Under the pieces are notes generated by a model. The model saw nothing but the letters and a program-made list of their open reading frames with translations, had not been told where the DNA came from and did no database searches. A program made the position numbers and the translations under genes. Shown here piece after piece: positions 13,303 to 14,725 of a stretch of 14,725 nt of DNA; position 1 is the stretch's first letter; every line of letters begins with the position of its first letter. Origin of the DNA: Ramlibacter sp. (GTDB lineage Bacteria; Pseudomonadota; Gammaproteobacteria; Burkholderiales; Burkholderiaceae); NCBI GenBank assembly GCA_014376915.1, contig JACMQP010000272.1, forward strand, positions 1 to 14,725, written 5' to 3'.

Positions 13303-14151
13303 ATGAAACTCGTCCGCTATGGAAGCCCCGGTAAGGAAAAGCCTGGCCTGATCGATGCCGAGGGCCGGCTGCGCGACCTGGGTGGCGTGGTGCCGGACCT
13401 CGGCCCGGCACAACTGGGCAGCGTCATGATGGCGCGCATGCGCAGGCAGAATCCGGAAAAGCTGCCGCTGGTGCGGGGTAAACCGCGGTTCGGGTGCCCG
13501 GTCGCGAATGTCGGCAAGTTCATCGCCATCGGCCTGAACTTCGCCGACCACGCGGCCGAGGCGGGCGCTCCCATCCCCAAGGAGCCGGTGGTCTTCATGA
13601 AGGCCACCAGTTGCATCCAGGGCCCGAACGACCCGGTGATGCTGCCGCGCGGCTCGACCAAGAGCGACTGGGAAGTGGAACTGGGGATCGTCATCGGCGA
13701 GCGTGCGCGCTACGTGTCGAAGAAAGATGCGCAGGCCTATATCGCAGGCTACTGCGTCATCAACGATGTCAGCGAACGCGAATACCAACTCGAGCGGGGC
13801 CCGCAATGGGACAAGGGCAAGGGCTGCGACACGTTCGGGCCGATCGGCCCGTGGCTGGTGACGCCTGATGAATTTGAAAACGTCCAGCGGCTGGGCATGT
13901 GGCTGGACGTGAACGGCAAGCGCATGCAGACCGGCAACACGCGCACCATGATTTTCGATTGCGCCAAGCTGGTGAGTTACGTCAGCCACTTCATGACGCT
14001 GATGCCGGGCGATGTCATCACCACCGGTACCCCGCCCGGCGTGGGCCTGGGCATGAAGCCGCCGTTGTTCCTGAAGAAAGGCGACGTGATGACGCTGGGC
14101 ATCGAGGGCCTGGGCGAGCAACGGCAGGACGTGGTGGGCTTCAAGGCCTGA
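13303..14151 (+). CDS. FAH-family hydrolase, probable 2,4-diketo-3-deoxy-sugar-acid hydrolase
   Basis: Members of this fumarylacetoacetase subgroup cut a C-C bond in 2,4-diketo-3-deoxy acids; with the L-fuconate or L-rhamnonate derivative the products are pyruvate and L-lactate. It has 282 aa, the usual length. Seen are the N-terminal MKLVRYGSPGKEKPGLID, IAIGLNFADHAAE with the catalytic-type His83, the metal ligands Glu124 and Glu126 in DWEVELG and Asp155 in VINDVSERE, GKGCDTFGPIGPWLVT (172-187), and TGTPPGVGLG (241-250). This type is often auto-labelled ureidoglycolate lyase. The neighbouring DHRS6-like SDR and sugar-acid dehydratase favour diketo-acid hydrolysis. It is 60 bp from the preceding SDR, on the same strand. 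Confidence 0.88.
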   Translation: MKLVRYGSPGKEKPGLIDAEGRLRDLGGVVPDLGPAQLGSVMMARMRRQNPEKLPLVRGKPRFGCPVANVGKFIAIGLNFADHAAEAGAPIPKEPVVFMKATSCIQGPNDPVMLPRGSTKSDWEVELGIVIGERARYVSKKDAQAYIAGYCVINDVSEREYQLERGPQWDKGKGCDTFGPIGPWLVTPDEFENVQRLGMWLDVNGKRMQTGNTRTMIFDCAKLVSYVSHFMTLMPGDVITTGTPPGVGLGMKPPLFLKKGDVMTLGIEGLGEQRQDVVGFKA

Positions 14152-14335
14152 GGCTGGCCAAATGCCCCGCACCGGCGCGTGGGCATGACACAAAGCGATG
14201 CAGTCCGGCCGGGGAACTCGAAGCCCCGGGCGGCGCTCTTACACCCATAGGAGAGGTTGATTACGCGAGGCAGCCTGCGGCTGCCACATCACGTCTCCTT
14301 GGCCTGGATGCTTTACTCCGGCTGCCCGGCCCTGG
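14152..14335 (+). other. Gene-free, hairpin-rich stretch; possible structured 3' UTR or small RNA
   Basis: I see no convincing gene between the FAH stop and the TetR start. Several inverted repeats line up: CCGGGG/CCCCGG (14209-14214 with 14224-14229), AGGAGA/TCTCCT (14249-14254 with 14294-14299), and inside the latter a perfect GGCAGCC/GGCTGCC (14269-14275 with 14279-14285, loop TGC). These run straight into the terminator at 14336. The layout is that of a 3' UTR or a separate small RNA of about 120-160 bases. No promoter is convincing, and I recognise no known RNA family. Confidence 0.35.
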
Positions 14336-14369
14336 TCCCCGAAGGTGCGACACCTTCGGGGATTTTTTT
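14336..14369 (+). terminator. Strong Rho-independent terminator
   Basis: A perfect 12-bp stem, TCCCCGAAGGTG (14336-14347) with CACCTTCGGGGA (14351-14362), closes a three-base CGA loop and is followed by seven T. It would end the rightward SDR-SDR-FAH message, or a small RNA, and insulate the TetR gene. Confidence 0.93.
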
Positions 14370-14431
14370 CGCCATGGCCAAGCTGTCACAAAAAAATCGG
14401 CACGCGCTGGAACCGGCTGGTCTTTCGTGCA

Positions 14432-14455
14432 AAAATAGCACGATCGTTCTTTTTT
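14432..14455. promoter_or_regulatory. Candidate TetR-type operator
   Basis: A 24-bp imperfect palindrome has half-sites AAAATAGCACGA and TCGTTCTTTTTT, matching at 10 of 12 positions around a perfect ACGATCGT core (14440-14447). It lies 13 bp before the TetR-family start, the usual place for an autoregulatory operator. Confidence 0.5.
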
Positions 14456-14468
14456 ATCCGCGCCTCGC

Positions 14469-14725
14469 ATGTCCTTGACTGAAATGCCTTCGAAGCCTGC
14501 CCGCGGGATTGAGCGGGATGGCCGCGCCCTGCAGAAGGGCCAGCAGACCAAGGCCGCGATCGTCGATGCGGCGCTCGGGCTGTCCACGCAGATCGGGCTC
14601 GAGGGCCTGTCGATCGGCGCTTTGGCCGAAGCAACCCAGATGAGCAAGTCGGGCGTGTTCGCCCATTTCGGCTCGCGCGAGGAACTGCAGATCTCCGTGA
14701 TCCGCGAATACCACGCCCGGTTCGA
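14469..14725 (+). CDS. TetR/AcrR-family regulator, 5' part (runs off the window)
   Basis: ATG 14469 opens a frame still open at the right edge, with 85 full codons. After a polar lead MSLTEMPSKPARG it shows the TetR DNA-binding domain: KAAIVDAALGLSTQIG, LEGLSIGALAEATQMS and KSGVFAHFGSREELQISVI, with the helix-turn-helix at about 48-67. The ligand-binding domain, which would tell what it senses, is outside the window. A palindrome just upstream suggests autoregulation. No clear Shine-Dalgarno is seen; ATG 14484 is a less likely alternative start. Confidence 0.88.
   Translation, partial: MSLTEMPSKPARGIERDGRALQKGQQTKAAIVDAALGLSTQIGLEGLSIGALAEATQMSKSGVFAHFGSREELQISVIREYHARF

Noticed and set aside
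14257..14478. 73-codon open frame downstream of the FAH gene
   Set aside because: It runs through the hairpins, the terminator and the operator, with no start signal or recognisable domain; not a gene.
1..14725. CRISPR array, tRNA, insertion sequence, phage or defence genes
   Set aside because: I looked for regularly spaced repeats, tRNA T-arm signatures and transposase or integrase motifs on both strands and found none.

Overview
This is GC-rich, densely coded chromosomal DNA, most likely from a Burkholderiales betaproteobacterium of the Comamonadaceae type (Variovorax, Ramlibacter or Polaromonas-like). That placement is an inference from the base and codon bias, an SlmA-type nucleoid-occlusion protein next to argB, and a TRAP-fed sugar-acid gene cluster. 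There is no rRNA, tRNA, CRISPR array, transposase or phage gene. Twelve complete protein genes are present, plus two that run off the ends: a dTDP-glucose 4,6-dehydratase on the left (minus strand) and a TetR-family regulator on the right.

Region 1 (1-2853) is the edge of a surface-polysaccharide locus. It holds rfbB, a divergent family-2 (rhamnosyl-type) glycosyltransferase, and a WecA/MraY-like polyprenyl-phosphate sugar-1-phosphate transferase. Together they suggest dTDP-sugar supply, lipid-linked initiation and sugar addition for an O-antigen or exopolysaccharide.

Region 2 (2917-5280) is housekeeping: argB (arginine synthesis), slmA (nucleoid occlusion) and pdeM (metallophosphoesterase of the ligase-associated DNA-repair group), all on the plus strand. 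slmA and pdeM are 4 bp apart.

Region 3 (5291-14151) is the most interesting part: a divergent sugar-acid catabolic cluster. Leftward it runs FadR/GntR regulator, TRAP transporter dctP-dctQ-dctM, a full-length UxaA-family dehydratase and an Ldh2-family dehydrogenase, tightly packed. Rightward it runs a DHRS6-like SDR, a second SDR and an FAH-family hydrolase. An imperfect palindrome in the divergent promoter region (11670-11694) is a good candidate operator. The gene set fits a non-phosphorylating diketo-hydrolase route: import of an aldonate, dehydration to a 2-keto-3-deoxy acid, oxidation to the 2,4-diketo-3-deoxy acid, and hydrolysis to pyruvate plus a small hydroxy acid. No kinase or aldolase is present. 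The true substrate cannot be read from the sequence.

Region 4 (14152-14725) is a gene-free, hairpin-rich stretch ending in a strong intrinsic terminator, followed by a palindromic operator candidate and the start of a TetR-family gene.
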